A stretch of DNA of 64,000 nucleotides from Prevotella sp. CAG:732 (GTDB lineage: Bacteria; Bacteroidota; Bacteroidia; Bacteroidales; Bacteroidaceae): positions 16,920-80,919 of the forward strand of contig FR893309.1 in the NCBI GenBank assembly GCA_000436035.1, in the 5' to 3' direction. The notes beneath the pieces were generated by a model. It was not told the origin of the DNA. It made no database searches and saw only the letters and a list, made by a program, of their open reading frames with translations. Numbering within the stretch: the stretch's first letter is position 1; each line of letters opens with the position of its first letter. Both the position numbers and the translations under genes were made by a program. Below are positions 8,781 through 18,554 of the stretch, piece after piece.

Positions 8781-10460
8781 ATGAAAATCAAGAATATATT
8801 ATATACAATGATGATGGGAACAGCGGTGCTGACCTGTGCCACTAGCTGTATTTCCGATCTCGACCAATATCCTCAGACGGAGACTACCTCTAAGGATGTT
8901 TATACCAGCCTCGCCAACTATGAGTCTGTGCTGGGCAAGATTTACGCCTCCATGTTGACCAGTGGTCAGGGCAAGGGTGGCGACAACAAAGACATGGAAT
9001 CAGTCTTGAATAGTGGTAATGGATTCGACTACATGCGTATGTTCATCAACCTCCAGGAGTGTGGTACCGATGAGTTTGCTTCCACTTGGTTGACAGGTGA
9101 GCAGACCACAGGCTTGACTTATCTCACTTGGGATGCCAACGATGCCTGGGTATCTGATATGTACTATCGCATCTATTACAACATCGCCCTTTGCAATGAG
9201 TTCCTCCGCAATGCCAATGCTGCTAGTTTCACTGGCGAGGATGAGGTGAAGATGAAGGAGTACAAGGCTGAGGTTCGTTTCATGCGTGCCTTGTTCTACT
9301 ACCACGCCCTCGACCTCTATCGCAATATCCCGATGGTGACGGAGAACGACCCAGTGGGCAGTTTCATTCCTCCTCGCTATACTCCTCAGCAGACATTCGA
9401 CTATATCGAGAGTGAGTTGAAAGACTGCGTGAACGACTTGCTTCCTGCTTCCACTTGTCCTTACGGTCAGGCTTCCCAGGGCGCAGCCTATACACTCCTT
9501 GCCAAACTCTACTTGAACAGTGAGGTTTATACCGGCGTGGCAAAGTATGCCGAGTGCAAGGAGGCTTGCGAGCAGGTGATGAACATGGGCTACTCTTTGG
9601 AGAGCGATTACGGCAAACTCTTTAATGCCGATAATGATAAGCGTACTAACGAGATCATCTTCGCTCTGCCAGTATCTGCTACTCATACCGTTAGTTGGGG
9701 CTCTTCCACCTATATGGTTTGTGGACAGTTGAGTATGTCGAATGCCAACCAAACTCCTGGTGACTTCGGTGCCACAAGCGGTTGGAGTGAGTTCCGACTT
9801 CGTCCAGAGTTTGTGGATAAGTTTGAGGAGAGCGACATCTATTCACAGGGTGAGGATGCCAAGGGAGATGTACGTGCCAAGTTCTTCACCAATGGACAGA
9901 GTAAGGACGTGGCAAGCATGACAGATGAGACTACTGGTTACCTGTCAGAGAAGTGGTCCAATAAAAAGGACGATGGCACAGATGCTTCCAATACAGCCAA
10001 TGATGGTGCCGAGACCGACTATCCACTCTTCCGCTTGTCTGATGTCTATCTGATGTATGCCGAGTGTGTGGCTCGTATCAAGGGAACCAGCTGGGATGAT
10101 TGGAATGGTGGCACGGATGCCAGCGACCCTGCGGTCATCGCCTCTCGCAAGAAGGGAGCCATCTACTGGATCAATCTCGTCAGAGAGCGTGCCGGAGCAT
10201 CGGATGTATGGAGCAGTAACTTTGCCGATGATAATGCTCTCCTCCAGTTCATCCTCGATGAGCGAGCTCGTGAACTCTACCATGAGGGCTATCGCCGTAC
10301 CGACTTGATTCGCTTCGGACAATTCACGACCAACAAATATATCTGGCAATGGAAGGGTGGCACGCACGACGGACAGGCTGTCGATAGTAAGTACAACATC
10401 TATCCAATTCCAAATACCGAACTTACCGCAAATCCAAATCTTCATAACGACAACTATTAA
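8781..10460 (+). CDS. SusD/RagB-family lipoprotein of the galactan PUL
   Basis: This is a 559-residue SusD protein with a lipoprotein signal (Cys23, CATSC). Characteristic parts are the N-terminal YRIYYNIALCNEFLRNA, EVRFMRALFYYHALDLYRNIPM, and near the end LFRLSDVYLMYAECVARI, ERAGASDVW and DERARELYHEGYRRTDLIRFGQF. It forms the outer-membrane SusC/SusD complex with the gene 60 bases upstream and presents galactan fragments to the transporter. The spacing is interrupted only by the dispersed repeat, so co-transcription is likely. The next gene follows after 11 bases. Confidence 0.96.
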   Translation: MKIKNILYTMMMGTAVLTCATSCISDLDQYPQTETTSKDVYTSLANYESVLGKIYASMLTSGQGKGGDNKDMESVLNSGNGFDYMRMFINLQECGTDEFASTWLTGEQTTGLTYLTWDANDAWVSDMYYRIYYNIALCNEFLRNANAASFTGEDEVKMKEYKAEVRFMRALFYYHALDLYRNIPMVTENDPVGSFIPPRYTPQQTFDYIESELKDCVNDLLPASTCPYGQASQGAAYTLLAKLYLNSEVYTGVAKYAECKEACEQVMNMGYSLESDYGKLFNADNDKRTNEIIFALPVSATHTVSWGSSTYMVCGQLSMSNANQTPGDFGATSGWSEFRLRPEFVDKFEESDIYSQGEDAKGDVRAKFFTNGQSKDVASMTDETTGYLSEKWSNKKDDGTDASNTANDGAETDYPLFRLSDVYLMYAECVARIKGTSWDDWNGGTDASDPAVIASRKKGAIYWINLVRERAGASDVWSSNFADDNALLQFILDERARELYHEGYRRTDLIRFGQFTTNKYIWQWKGGTHDGQAVDSKYNIYPIPNTELTANPNLHNDNY

Positions 10461-10471
10461 GAATAACGACA

Positions 10472-11893
10472 ATGAAAAAGATATTTAGAAACCTAATGAT
10501 GCTTCTCTGCGCACTCACCGCCTTGGTGAGTTGCGATGAGAGTGGCGACAAGATATACTTGAATGGCTTCGAGGCTTCCGGTTTGATGGCTTCGGCTTCG
10601 GATGTCCTCTTGTCAGTTGACAACACCAAGGACATTGTGGTCTCATTTGCATGGAAGAATCCTACTTTGCTCTCTAGCGACGAGACCAAACCTGCTGCTA
10701 GTGGTAATTTGCTCACTTATTTGCAAGCATCCACTTCCGAGGATTTTGCCACAACGAAGGATTACACCGTGTCAACTCTCTCCAAGGTTTTCACTGGTGC
10801 CGATCTCAATGCACTTGCCAAGGAGTTGCAGATGACTCCAGAGCAGAATGCTCCTGTGTACTTCCGTGTCAAGAGTCAGATGGGTGCCAACCTCGATGCA
10901 GCTTATAGCAATGTATGTCAGGTGAACGTTACACCTTATATGATACACATGAATAAGTTGACGCTCGTGGAGAAGGAGGATAAGTCAAAAGTCGTGGATT
11001 ATCTTTATTCTCCTAATGAAGATGGCATTTATACAGGTTATATGAATGTATCATCTTGGTTGAACTTCTGGGGTAAGGAGAATGATGGCTCCATTTGGGG
11101 TAACTCTTCTAAGGAAGGAACCTTCGCTATTGATAATACAGAGACTGCTTGGAGCTGCTGGTTCCCAGAGCCTGCTGGTATCTATTATGCGGTACTGGAT
11201 ACGAAGGCTAAGGAGTGGAAGGCTACTTGGTTGAAGGAACTTCAGCTTAATGGTGAGGCGATGACATACGATGCTCCTAACTATGCTTGGGTGAAGGTCA
11301 TTACTACATCTGCCGATAATGCCCCTATCTCTATCGCAGCTACAGGTGCAGAATATAATAAGTCAACTGGTACTGATGATGCCAAGGCTGTAGCCAAGAC
11401 AATGAACTATACTCTCGCTGATGGCAAGATGACGGATGCAGAGACTGCTGGTAGCGTGAATATTGCAAAGGCTGGTACTTATACCGTTACCGTGAAGGTG
11501 GGAGAGAATGGCGAGTTGGCTTACTCTATCGTAGCCGGCGACCAGACTTCTCCAGAGCCAGAGATACATAATACTATCGGAATGTTCTCTAACGATGGAA
11601 GTACACTTTATGCTATTTTTGAAAAGGTGAGCGATAACGTTTATTCTTGCACTTATGACTTGAAGAATAAATGGAATATGCGTTTCTACTATGTTGGTGA
11701 TGGTGTTGCAGACAAGCAAGTTTGCTATGGGGCGGCTCCAACTAGTGATGGTCAGTTCACTCTTTATAAGGAAACTACAACGGAAAAAGATAAATTCCAA
11801 GGATGGGACATCTGGTTGAATGATGATGTGGATGGAAAGGAGAAAGTGACCATCACCATTGACCTCAACACCATGACATGGAAGTATGAATAA
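10472..11893 (+). CDS. SusE/SusF-like surface glycan-binding lipoprotein
   Basis: This 473-residue lipoprotein has signal Cys21 (ALVSC). The N-terminal 130 residues match the SusE N-terminal domain (SASDVLLSVDNTKDIVVSFAWKNP, then PVYFRVKSQMG). The remainder consists of beta-sandwich starch-module-like domains with clustered aromatics (NFWGKENDGSIWG, YAWVKV, FQGWDIWLNDD) that could stack on sugars. It is encoded between SusD and the GH53 enzyme, the position used for surface glycan-binding proteins in galactan PULs. Role: hold the polymer at the cell surface. Ligand inferred from neighbours only. Confidence 0.88.
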   Translation: MKKIFRNLMMLLCALTALVSCDESGDKIYLNGFEASGLMASASDVLLSVDNTKDIVVSFAWKNPTLLSSDETKPAASGNLLTYLQASTSEDFATTKDYTVSTLSKVFTGADLNALAKELQMTPEQNAPVYFRVKSQMGANLDAAYSNVCQVNVTPYMIHMNKLTLVEKEDKSKVVDYLYSPNEDGIYTGYMNVSSWLNFWGKENDGSIWGNSSKEGTFAIDNTETAWSCWFPEPAGIYYAVLDTKAKEWKATWLKELQLNGEAMTYDAPNYAWVKVITTSADNAPISIAATGAEYNKSTGTDDAKAVAKTMNYTLADGKMTDAETAGSVNIAKAGTYTVTVKVGENGELAYSIVAGDQTSPEPEIHNTIGMFSNDGSTLYAIFEKVSDNVYSCTYDLKNKWNMRFYYVGDGVADKQVCYGAAPTSDGQFTLYKETTTEKDKFQGWDIWLNDDVDGKEKVTITIDLNTMTWKYE

Positions 11894-11911
11894 TTAATAA
11901 GATAAATAGCA

Positions 11912-13000
11912 ATGAAAAATATATTAGGTAAAGCAATGTTGCTGGCTTCAGCACTCTTGTTCTCTATCACGGGAACCAGTTGCAGCAACGATGATAACAC
12001 GACTCCAGAAAAGGAGAAAACTTACGATATGAGTGGTTTCGCCAAGGGAGCCGATGTCAGTTGGCTCACTGAGATGGAGGGCGATGGTGTCAACTTCTAT
12101 AGCGCCAGTGGCAAGAAGCAAGAGTGCTTGTCTTTGCTTCGTGACCTAGGTGTCAACTCCATCCGCCTTCGTGTCTGGGTAAATCCAGATGGCGGTTTGT
12201 GCAACAAGAACGATGTCGTGGCTAAGGCTTGGCGAGCACAGCAGTTGGGCTTCCGCCTCATGATCGACTTCCATTACTCTGATACTTGGGCAGACCCTGC
12301 TCATCAGACAGTACCTGCCGCTTGGCAAGGTTATACTTTCGAGCAGATGAAGCAAGCCGTATCTAGTCATACTACCGAGGTGTTGACTGCCTTGAAGGAT
12401 AGAGGTGTCAGCAACGTGGAGTGGGTACAGGTAGGAAACGAGACTCGTGACGGTATGCTTTGGAACGATGATGACGTGAATGTCACAGGTCGTTGCTCCA
12501 AGAACGCTTCCAACTTCTCTGCCTACATCACCGCAGGTTATGATGCTGTCAAGGCTGTTTATCCACAGGCTAAGGTCATCGTGCATATCGACGAGGGCAA
12601 CAACCTCGGTCGCTACACTTGGATCTTCGATGAGTTGAAGAACCACGGCGGCAAGTGGGATGTCATCGGTATGTCGCTCTATCCTGAGGACAGTAACTGG
12701 ACCGAGTTGACAGACAACTGTCTCGCCAACATCAAAACCTTGTCAGACAAGTATAACTGCGATGTGGTTATCTCCGAGATTGGTATGAATTGGGATTCCG
12801 ATCAGGCAGCCCCAATGATGAAGAAGATGGTGGATGGTTGCAAGGCCATCTCTACCTGCGAGGGTATCTTCTATTGGGAACCAGAGGTATATAACGACTG
12901 GAAACCTGCCAACTATACCACATTGGGATGGGGTGCTTACCAGAAGGGAGCCTTCGACAAGAGTGGCAAGCCAACAGCCGTATTCGATGCCTTCAAGTAA
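11912..13000 (+). CDS. Arabinogalactan endo-beta-1,4-galactanase, GH53
   Basis: This is a 362-residue lipoprotein (lipobox Cys24, GTSC), so the enzyme is probably on the cell surface. The catalytic (beta/alpha)8 barrel begins FAKGADVSWLTEMEGDGV and carries SIRLRVWVNPDGG, MIDFHYSDTWADPA and the clan GH-A pair: acid/base Glu177 in QVGNETRDG and nucleophile Glu289 in VVISEIGMNWD. GH53 enzymes cut internal beta-1,4 bonds in pectic galactan (type I arabinogalactan). Length is normal for the family. With SusC, SusD, the SusE-like protein and the GH2 enzyme it forms a classical galactan PUL with the same gene order as I recall for the Bacteroides thetaiotaomicron galactan locus. Confidence 0.97.
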   Translation: MKNILGKAMLLASALLFSITGTSCSNDDNTTPEKEKTYDMSGFAKGADVSWLTEMEGDGVNFYSASGKKQECLSLLRDLGVNSIRLRVWVNPDGGLCNKNDVVAKAWRAQQLGFRLMIDFHYSDTWADPAHQTVPAAWQGYTFEQMKQAVSSHTTEVLTALKDRGVSNVEWVQVGNETRDGMLWNDDDVNVTGRCSKNASNFSAYITAGYDAVKAVYPQAKVIVHIDEGNNLGRYTWIFDELKNHGGKWDVIGMSLYPEDSNWTELTDNCLANIKTLSDKYNCDVVISEIGMNWDSDQAAPMMKKMVDGCKAISTCEGIFYWEPEVYNDWKPANYTTLGWGAYQKGAFDKSGKPTAVFDAFK

Positions 13001-13042
13001 GGAATGTGCTAAAGACATCATACATTATTTATATATATAGTA

Positions 13043-15505
13043 ATGATAGGACAAAAGAAATTGACATTGGCGACTTTCGCCTTGGCTCTCTCTGCGATGA
13101 CCATGGCGCAAAGTCGAAAGATTATCAACTTGCCATCGTGGGATTTCTCTCGTGATGGCAAGTCGTGGACACAGGTGCAAGTGCCTCATGACTGGGCTAT
13201 CGCCGGACCATTCGACAAGAAATGGGACCTCCAGATGGTTGCCATCGAACAGAATGGCGAGAAGGAGAAATCTGAGAAGTCGGGTCGTTCGGGTGCGCTT
13301 CCTTGGATAGGCGAGGGCGAGTATCGCATGAACCTCACCTTGCCAAAGGGCTACAAACGTGCCGTCTTGGTATTCGATGGTGCGATGAGTGAGCCCACCG
13401 TCTTCGTGAATGGCAAGGAGGCTGGCAAGTGGGCTTATGGCTACAATGCCTTCCGCATCGACATCACCCCATACGTGCAGTTTGGTGGCAAGAAGAATCT
13501 TGTGGAGGTTCACCTCAAGAATGTGGAGGAGAGCAGCCGCTGGTATCCAGGTGGCGGTCTTTATCGCCCCGTGAAAGTGGAGCTTTATGGCGATGTCAAC
13601 TTCTCTACTTGGGACACCTTCGCCCGTACACTCAAGGCTGACAAGGCTGAGGCTGAGTTGGAGGTGGATGCGCTCTTGCAAGGCAAACTTGCCAAGAATG
13701 GTCGCACGGTCATAGCTTTGGCTGATGAAGCGGGAAAGGTTGTGGCACAGCAAACTATCAATGGTGCCAATCCTACCATCAAGACCCAACTCAAGGTGGC
13801 TAATCCACAGCTTTGGTCGCCTGAACATCCGTATCTCTACCAGCTCAAACTCACTCGATATGAGGGCAAGAAGGTAGCGGATGTGCAGACTTTGAAGACC
13901 GGAATCCGTACCATATCGGTATCGAAGGACTATGGTTTCCAACTCAATGGCGTGACCCGAAAGATAAAAGGTGTCTGTTTGCATCACGACCTCGGTCCGC
14001 TCGGTGCGGCAGAGAACAAGGCTGCACTCATCCGACAAATCAAGATGATGAAGGCGATGGGATGTGATGCCATCCGTACCGCCCACAATATGCCTTCCAC
14101 GATGCAGATGGAACTCTGCGACTCACTCGGTATGATGGTGATGGCAGAGAGCTTCGATATGTGGATTTATCCTAAGTGCAAGAATGGTTATGCTCGCTTC
14201 TTCAAGGAGTGGAGCGACAAGGACATCACCAATCTCGTGAAGCACCACCGCAACCATCCTAGCATCATCATGTGGAGCATCGGCAATGAGATTCCTGAGC
14301 AGTGGAGCAAGGAAGGTGTCGAAATCGCCAAGCACTTGCAAAACATCTGCCATCAGTACGACCCTTCTCGCCCTGTCACCCAGGGTATGGATAGGGCTGA
14401 GGCTGCCTTGAAGTCGGGCTTCGCACAGGCAATGGATGTGCCGGGATTCAACTATCGTGTACATAAATATTATAAGAATATCGAGCAGCTCCCTCAGGGC
14501 TTCTTGCTCGGAAGCGAGACTGCATCTACGGTCAGTTCCCGTGGCGTGTATAAGTTCCCTGTAGTGGTGCAAAACAAGGATAAGAATCCTTACCCTGATG
14601 GTCAGTGCTCCAGCTATGATACCGAGTATTGTTCGTGGAGCAACCTACCGGATGACGACTGGAAGATGCAAGACGACTACAGTTGGGTAATCGGCGAGTT
14701 CGTGTGGACTGGTTATGACTACCTCGGCGAGCCGACACCTTATGATGAGTATTGGCCATCACGTAGCAGTTACTTCGGCATCTGCGATTTGGCTGGTCTG
14801 CCTAAGGATCGCTATTATATGTATCGTGCCCGTTGGAACGAGCACCAGCACACCACCCATCTCTTGCCTCATTGGAACTGGCAGGGACGTGAGGGGCAGG
14901 TGACTCCTGTGTATTGCTATACCGATGGCGTGGAAGGTGAGTTGTTTGTCAATGGCAAGAGTCAAGGACGAGTACGCAAGGACCCATCGAGCCGATTGGA
15001 TCGCTATCGCCTCCGTTGGAATGACGTGAAGTATGAGCCAGGCGAGATTCGTGTGGTGACTTACAATCAGTATGGCGACAAGGTAGGAGAGGATGTGAGA
15101 CGTACCGCTGGTGAGCCGACCCAAATCAAACTCAGCGTTGAGACCCCTGACCATGAGGGCATCGCTTGCATGGTGGAGGGATGTACCGATGAGCACAATA
15201 CGGTATTGAAGGCTGATGGCAACGACTTGGCTTACATCACCGTGAGTCTCTTGGACAAGGATGGCAATGAATGTCCGCTTGCCGATGATGAGATGACCTT
15301 CGAGGTCTCTGGCGCAGGAACCTTCAAGGCGGCTTGCAATGGCGATGCCACATCCTTGGAACCATTCGCCCAGCCACAGATGAAACTCTTCTCAGGCAAA
15401 CTCGTCGTCATCGTACAGAGCAAGGCGCAGAAGGGCAACATCACGCTGAAGGTGAAGGATGCCAAGCGAGGCTTGGAGAAAGAACTCACCTTGTTCGCAA
15501 ATTAG
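13043..15505 (+). CDS. Beta-galactosidase, GH2
   Basis: The 820-residue enzyme has a cleavable signal peptide (ALSAMTMAQ) and no lipobox, so it is periplasmic. Domains in order: jelly-roll sugar-binding (about 20-185, with RWYPGGGLYRPV), immunoglobulin-like domain (about 190-290), TIM barrel (about 290-600), then a DUF4982-like and an Ig-like C-terminal domain. The acid/base Glu416 lies in MWSIGNEIPEQ and the nucleophile Glu552 in VIGEFVWTGYDY. It should remove terminal beta-galactose from imported galacto-oligosaccharides made by the GH53 enzyme. It is the last enzyme of the operon, 42 bases after GH53. The regulator follows from its own promoter. Confidence 0.95.
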   Translation: MIGQKKLTLATFALALSAMTMAQSRKIINLPSWDFSRDGKSWTQVQVPHDWAIAGPFDKKWDLQMVAIEQNGEKEKSEKSGRSGALPWIGEGEYRMNLTLPKGYKRAVLVFDGAMSEPTVFVNGKEAGKWAYGYNAFRIDITPYVQFGGKKNLVEVHLKNVEESSRWYPGGGLYRPVKVELYGDVNFSTWDTFARTLKADKAEAELEVDALLQGKLAKNGRTVIALADEAGKVVAQQTINGANPTIKTQLKVANPQLWSPEHPYLYQLKLTRYEGKKVADVQTLKTGIRTISVSKDYGFQLNGVTRKIKGVCLHHDLGPLGAAENKAALIRQIKMMKAMGCDAIRTAHNMPSTMQMELCDSLGMMVMAESFDMWIYPKCKNGYARFFKEWSDKDITNLVKHHRNHPSIIMWSIGNEIPEQWSKEGVEIAKHLQNICHQYDPSRPVTQGMDRAEAALKSGFAQAMDVPGFNYRVHKYYKNIEQLPQGFLLGSETASTVSSRGVYKFPVVVQNKDKNPYPDGQCSSYDTEYCSWSNLPDDDWKMQDDYSWVIGEFVWTGYDYLGEPTPYDEYWPSRSSYFGICDLAGLPKDRYYMYRARWNEHQHTTHLLPHWNWQGREGQVTPVYCYTDGVEGELFVNGKSQGRVRKDPSSRLDRYRLRWNDVKYEPGEIRVVTYNQYGDKVGEDVRRTAGEPTQIKLSVETPDHEGIACMVEGCTDEHNTVLKADGNDLAYITVSLLDKDGNECPLADDEMTFEVSGAGTFKAACNGDATSLEPFAQPQMKLFSGKLVVIVQSKAQKGNITLKVKDAKRGLEKELTLFAN

Positions 15506-15516
15506 TATTCAAAAAA

Positions 15517-15548
15517 TTTGGAGTATTGCGCAAGAATGTGTAATTTTG
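15517..15548 (+). promoter_or_regulatory. Strong-looking promoter of the PUL B regulator
   Basis: TTTG (15517-15520), 20-base spacer, TAATTTTG (15541-15548): a good match to the Bacteroidetes sigma-ABfr consensus. The expected start site is only 5-8 bases further, at or next to the ATG at 15554, so the transcript may be leaderless. Confidence 0.75.
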
Positions 15549-15553
15549 CACAC

Positions 15554-18511
15554 ATGAAACAATCTTGTAAACTCCCATACAAAATAACGCTGGTCTTGTT
15601 GATGACGCTGATAGTCAGTGCCATCCAAGCTCAGCGTTTTGTGAATATCACCTTGGATGGTGCGCAAACTGTGTCGAGTATTGCACAAGACAAACAAGGC
15701 GTGATATGGCTTGGCACCGAGAATGGACTCTATAGTTATGATGGTTATCATAGCTATCGCCATTATGCCGACCACGCTTTCTCCAACACCCGTGTCAATG
15801 CCTTGGCTTTCAAGGGCAGCATGCTCTATCTCGCTACGGGCAGTGGCATCTTGGCTTTCGAAACCCAGACATATAGTTATGTATCGACACCTGCCAAGGA
15901 GCATTTCGATAATGAGAGCCAACGTAAGCTATTGAAGGAACAGCGAGTGCTGGATGTGCGCAACGAAAAGGCGACCTTGGGCAGCGATGTCTATGCCTTG
16001 TTGCATACACCGAAGGGATTGTTGACAGGTTCCATCTCCGGTCTTCGCTTGAACCAGCGCTTGATTCCTCTGCGCCAGGGGGAGCAACCGCTCGTCAATG
16101 CCTTGGCTTACGATGCCAAGCGTAAGTGTTATTGGGTCGGTACGGAGGGAGCCTTGTATTGTGCCGACTTGCAACTCCGCCATTTCTCGAAGATAGAGGA
16201 ACTCAATGGCAACTCGGTGAAGTGCTTGGCTGAGGACAACGAGGGCAAGCTCTATATCGGTACCGACAACGGACTCTATAGCTTGTCTATCCACAATGTA
16301 CTCGAACACTATGTACACGACTCTCGTGATGCTGCCTCCATCCCCAACAATATCGTGTGGGCTTGTTTCGTGGACAAGTGGCAAAACGTGTGGATAGGCA
16401 CCGACAATGGTCTTTCCCGTCTCTCCACCCATACCTATTATGAATATATGCCGCTTGACAAACTTACCTTTACGGGCGAGGGCAACTGCCTGCATGCCAT
16501 CCTCCAGACGAAGAATGGCGACTGGTGGTTGGGTGGTACCAACGGACTGATATGGCAAGGCTGCGTATGGTATAAGCAGAACAACCAGCAATATCCGCTC
16601 ACCCACAACCGAGTGCGCAAGATATATGAGGACCATGAGGGTGACCTTTGGGCTTGTACCGACCATGGCATCAACTTGCTACAACGCTCTTCACAACTGA
16701 TGATGAACTTCATCGTCTATGACAAGAGTGGCAAGTATTCCACCGCCTGGGCTTACGACATCTTGGAAGACCGACAGGGACGTATCTGGATGGCTTCCTA
16801 TATGGGCGGTATCTTCGTCATCAACAAGCAGAAACTCGTGACTGCCATTGCTCACTCTCGTACCTCTTCCATCACAGCCACCGCCTCTTGCATCGCGGAT
16901 GCGCATTTCACCGACCAAGGCAAGAATGCACTTTCGGGCATCCACGTAGGACAGATGGTGATGGACGGCAAAGGAATGATTTGGGCTTCCACCTACAATC
17001 GTCTCGACCGCATCGACCCTGTCCGCATGACCGTGGAACATACCGCCAACGTGGGAGCTATTAATTATCTGATGGCAGACTCCCATGGTAATGTATGGGT
17101 AGGCGACAACAGTAGCGTGAAGTGCTATGATGTGGCAGCCAGTAAGGGACGTGAGGCTCGTCTCGCCGACATTCAGTCGCATGAATGGCAGATAGGAGGC
17201 AAGGTGAGCACGATGTGCGATGTGGAAGGCAAGATATGGGTCGTGAGCGACGATGAATGTTGTGTGCTCGATAAGAACGGCAAGAGCTTCCGTTTCATCA
17301 TTCCAGTCCTCTCTCCACTCACGATGGCTTATTCCAAGTCTGAACACGTAGTCGTGATGGGCGGCAACGACGGTGTGGTGAGAGTCCGTGCCGACTTGGC
17401 AGAACCATCGGCTGCCGCATCGCAGAAGGAGAAGATGCAACTCTTCTTGACCGGTGTCATCGTCAATGGAGCGCAGGTGATGGATGGGGCACAAGCATCC
17501 GCAGGTCATGCTGATGAGGCTCCGCTGTATCTGAAGAAACTCACGTTGGAGAGCGATGAGAACAACTTCACGCTTCAACTCTCCGACCTTCCTTTTGGCG
17601 ACCATCCTTCTCGTGTCTATGCCTATCGCTTGGAAGGCATCGACCACGATTGGCATTATCTTAACCAAGGCAATCTTGATATTGTCTATAACGGTTTGCC
17701 ATACGGCGATTACCAACTAGCCGTTCATGTCTTGGATGGCGAGGGCAACATCGGCGAGGAGGTTTATTCGCTCGACATCTCTATATTGCCACCTTGGTAT
17801 CTCTCGATATGGGCTAGACTCTTCTATCTCGCCTTGGCTATCGGTGCCGTTTGGGGAGGTATGAAGTTCTATCTCGTGAGAGAACGCTTGGCTGAGGAGC
17901 AGCGACAGAAGGCGGAAATCCTCGAACAGGTGGATGCCCGTATGAAGTTCTTCGCTAGTTTGGCAGAGCGACTGAAGGCGGCGGTGAACCATCGCTCCTT
18001 CGAGGAGGTAACGCAACTCGTGAATAGTTCCTTGGTGGTGGACAGTACGGCTATGGCTGACTTGCCAAATGAAGTAGCGCAGGGTGCTCCTACATCGGAT
18101 AGCACGCCTTCGACAGAGGTGGCAGCTGAATCGGAAAATCCAGCAGAAGAGGCTAGCCTGCAGAAGCCGATGACGCTGAGCGAAGCCGACCAGCGCCTGT
18201 TGCGTGAGGTCAACGAGGCGATAGAGAAACACATGATAGATTCCGACTTCAATGTGACGAGTTTGCAGGAAATCATCGGCATCGGTGGCAAACAACTCTA
18301 TCGCAAGATAAAGGCGATGACAGGCAAGACTCCAGTGGAATACATCCGTGGCATCCGCTTGCGCAAGGCGGCGATGATGCTCAAGGAAGGTAAGTTCAGC
18401 GTGTCGGAGGTGATGTACTCCGTGGGCTTCTCCAACAGCAGCTACTTCTCTAAGTGCTTCTCCAAGGAGTATGGCATGACACCGACGGAATTTATGAAAG
18501 TGAAGAGCTGA
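15554..18511 (+). CDS. Membrane sensor-regulator: two-component-type propeller sensor joined directly to AraC DNA-binding domain, no kinase or receiver
   Basis: I start it at ATG 15554 (985 residues), since the longer frame begins with a TTG inside the promoter. Signal peptide about 1-28 (VSAIQAQ), then two seven-bladed propellers of Reg_prop repeats (IWLGTENGLYSYDGY, KLYIGTDNGLYSL, NVWIGTDNGLSRL), a Y_Y_Y domain (VYAYRLEGIDHDWHYL, YNGLPYGDYQLAVHV) and one membrane helix near residues 750-773. Hybrid regulators normally continue with histidine kinase, ATPase and receiver domains, about 500 residues. Here a linker of about 110 residues contains only RMKFFASLAERLKAAV, which resembles a dimerisation helix with the phospho-His lost. 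The AraC domain follows (QEIIGIGGKQLYRKIKAMTG, VSEVMYSVGFSNSSYFSKCF). It likely senses galacto-oligosaccharide in the periplasm and controls PUL B. Confidence 0.9.
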   Translation: MKQSCKLPYKITLVLLMTLIVSAIQAQRFVNITLDGAQTVSSIAQDKQGVIWLGTENGLYSYDGYHSYRHYADHAFSNTRVNALAFKGSMLYLATGSGILAFETQTYSYVSTPAKEHFDNESQRKLLKEQRVLDVRNEKATLGSDVYALLHTPKGLLTGSISGLRLNQRLIPLRQGEQPLVNALAYDAKRKCYWVGTEGALYCADLQLRHFSKIEELNGNSVKCLAEDNEGKLYIGTDNGLYSLSIHNVLEHYVHDSRDAASIPNNIVWACFVDKWQNVWIGTDNGLSRLSTHTYYEYMPLDKLTFTGEGNCLHAILQTKNGDWWLGGTNGLIWQGCVWYKQNNQQYPLTHNRVRKIYEDHEGDLWACTDHGINLLQRSSQLMMNFIVYDKSGKYSTAWAYDILEDRQGRIWMASYMGGIFVINKQKLVTAIAHSRTSSITATASCIADAHFTDQGKNALSGIHVGQMVMDGKGMIWASTYNRLDRIDPVRMTVEHTANVGAINYLMADSHGNVWVGDNSSVKCYDVAASKGREARLADIQSHEWQIGGKVSTMCDVEGKIWVVSDDECCVLDKNGKSFRFIIPVLSPLTMAYSKSEHVVVMGGNDGVVRVRADLAEPSAAASQKEKMQLFLTGVIVNGAQVMDGAQASAGHADEAPLYLKKLTLESDENNFTLQLSDLPFGDHPSRVYAYRLEGIDHDWHYLNQGNLDIVYNGLPYGDYQLAVHVLDGEGNIGEEVYSLDISILPPWYLSIWARLFYLALAIGAVWGGMKFYLVRERLAEEQRQKAEILEQVDARMKFFASLAERLKAAVNHRSFEEVTQLVNSSLVVDSTAMADLPNEVAQGAPTSDSTPSTEVAAESENPAEEASLQKPMTLSEADQRLLREVNEAIEKHMIDSDFNVTSLQEIIGIGGKQLYRKIKAMTGKTPVEYIRGIRLRKAAMMLKEGKFSVSEVMYSVGFSNSSYFSKCFSKEYGMTPTEFMKVKS

Positions 18512-18515
18512 TTAA

Positions 18516-18540
18516 GTGAAGAACGAAGAGTGAAGAATTC
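18516..18540 (+). repeat. Dispersed GTGAAGAACGAAG repeat, copy 2
   Basis: A shorter copy of the purine-rich repeat (GTGAAGAACGAAGAGTGAAG and a trailing AATTC) begins 5 bases after the regulator's TGA stop, in the context TTAAGTGAAG. The ThiD-AraC gene starts 14 bases after it. Confidence 0.7.
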
Positions 18541-18554
18541 AATAGCTTAGGTGT

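Noticed and set aside
13025..14086. 353-codon open frame antisense to the GH2 gene
   Set aside because: The sense strand encodes a complete GH2 enzyme with catalytic residues; the antisense product has no domain signature.
16691..17716. 341-codon open frame antisense to the PUL B regulator
   Set aside because: Shadow of the propeller-coding sequence; no protein-like hydrophobic or domain pattern.
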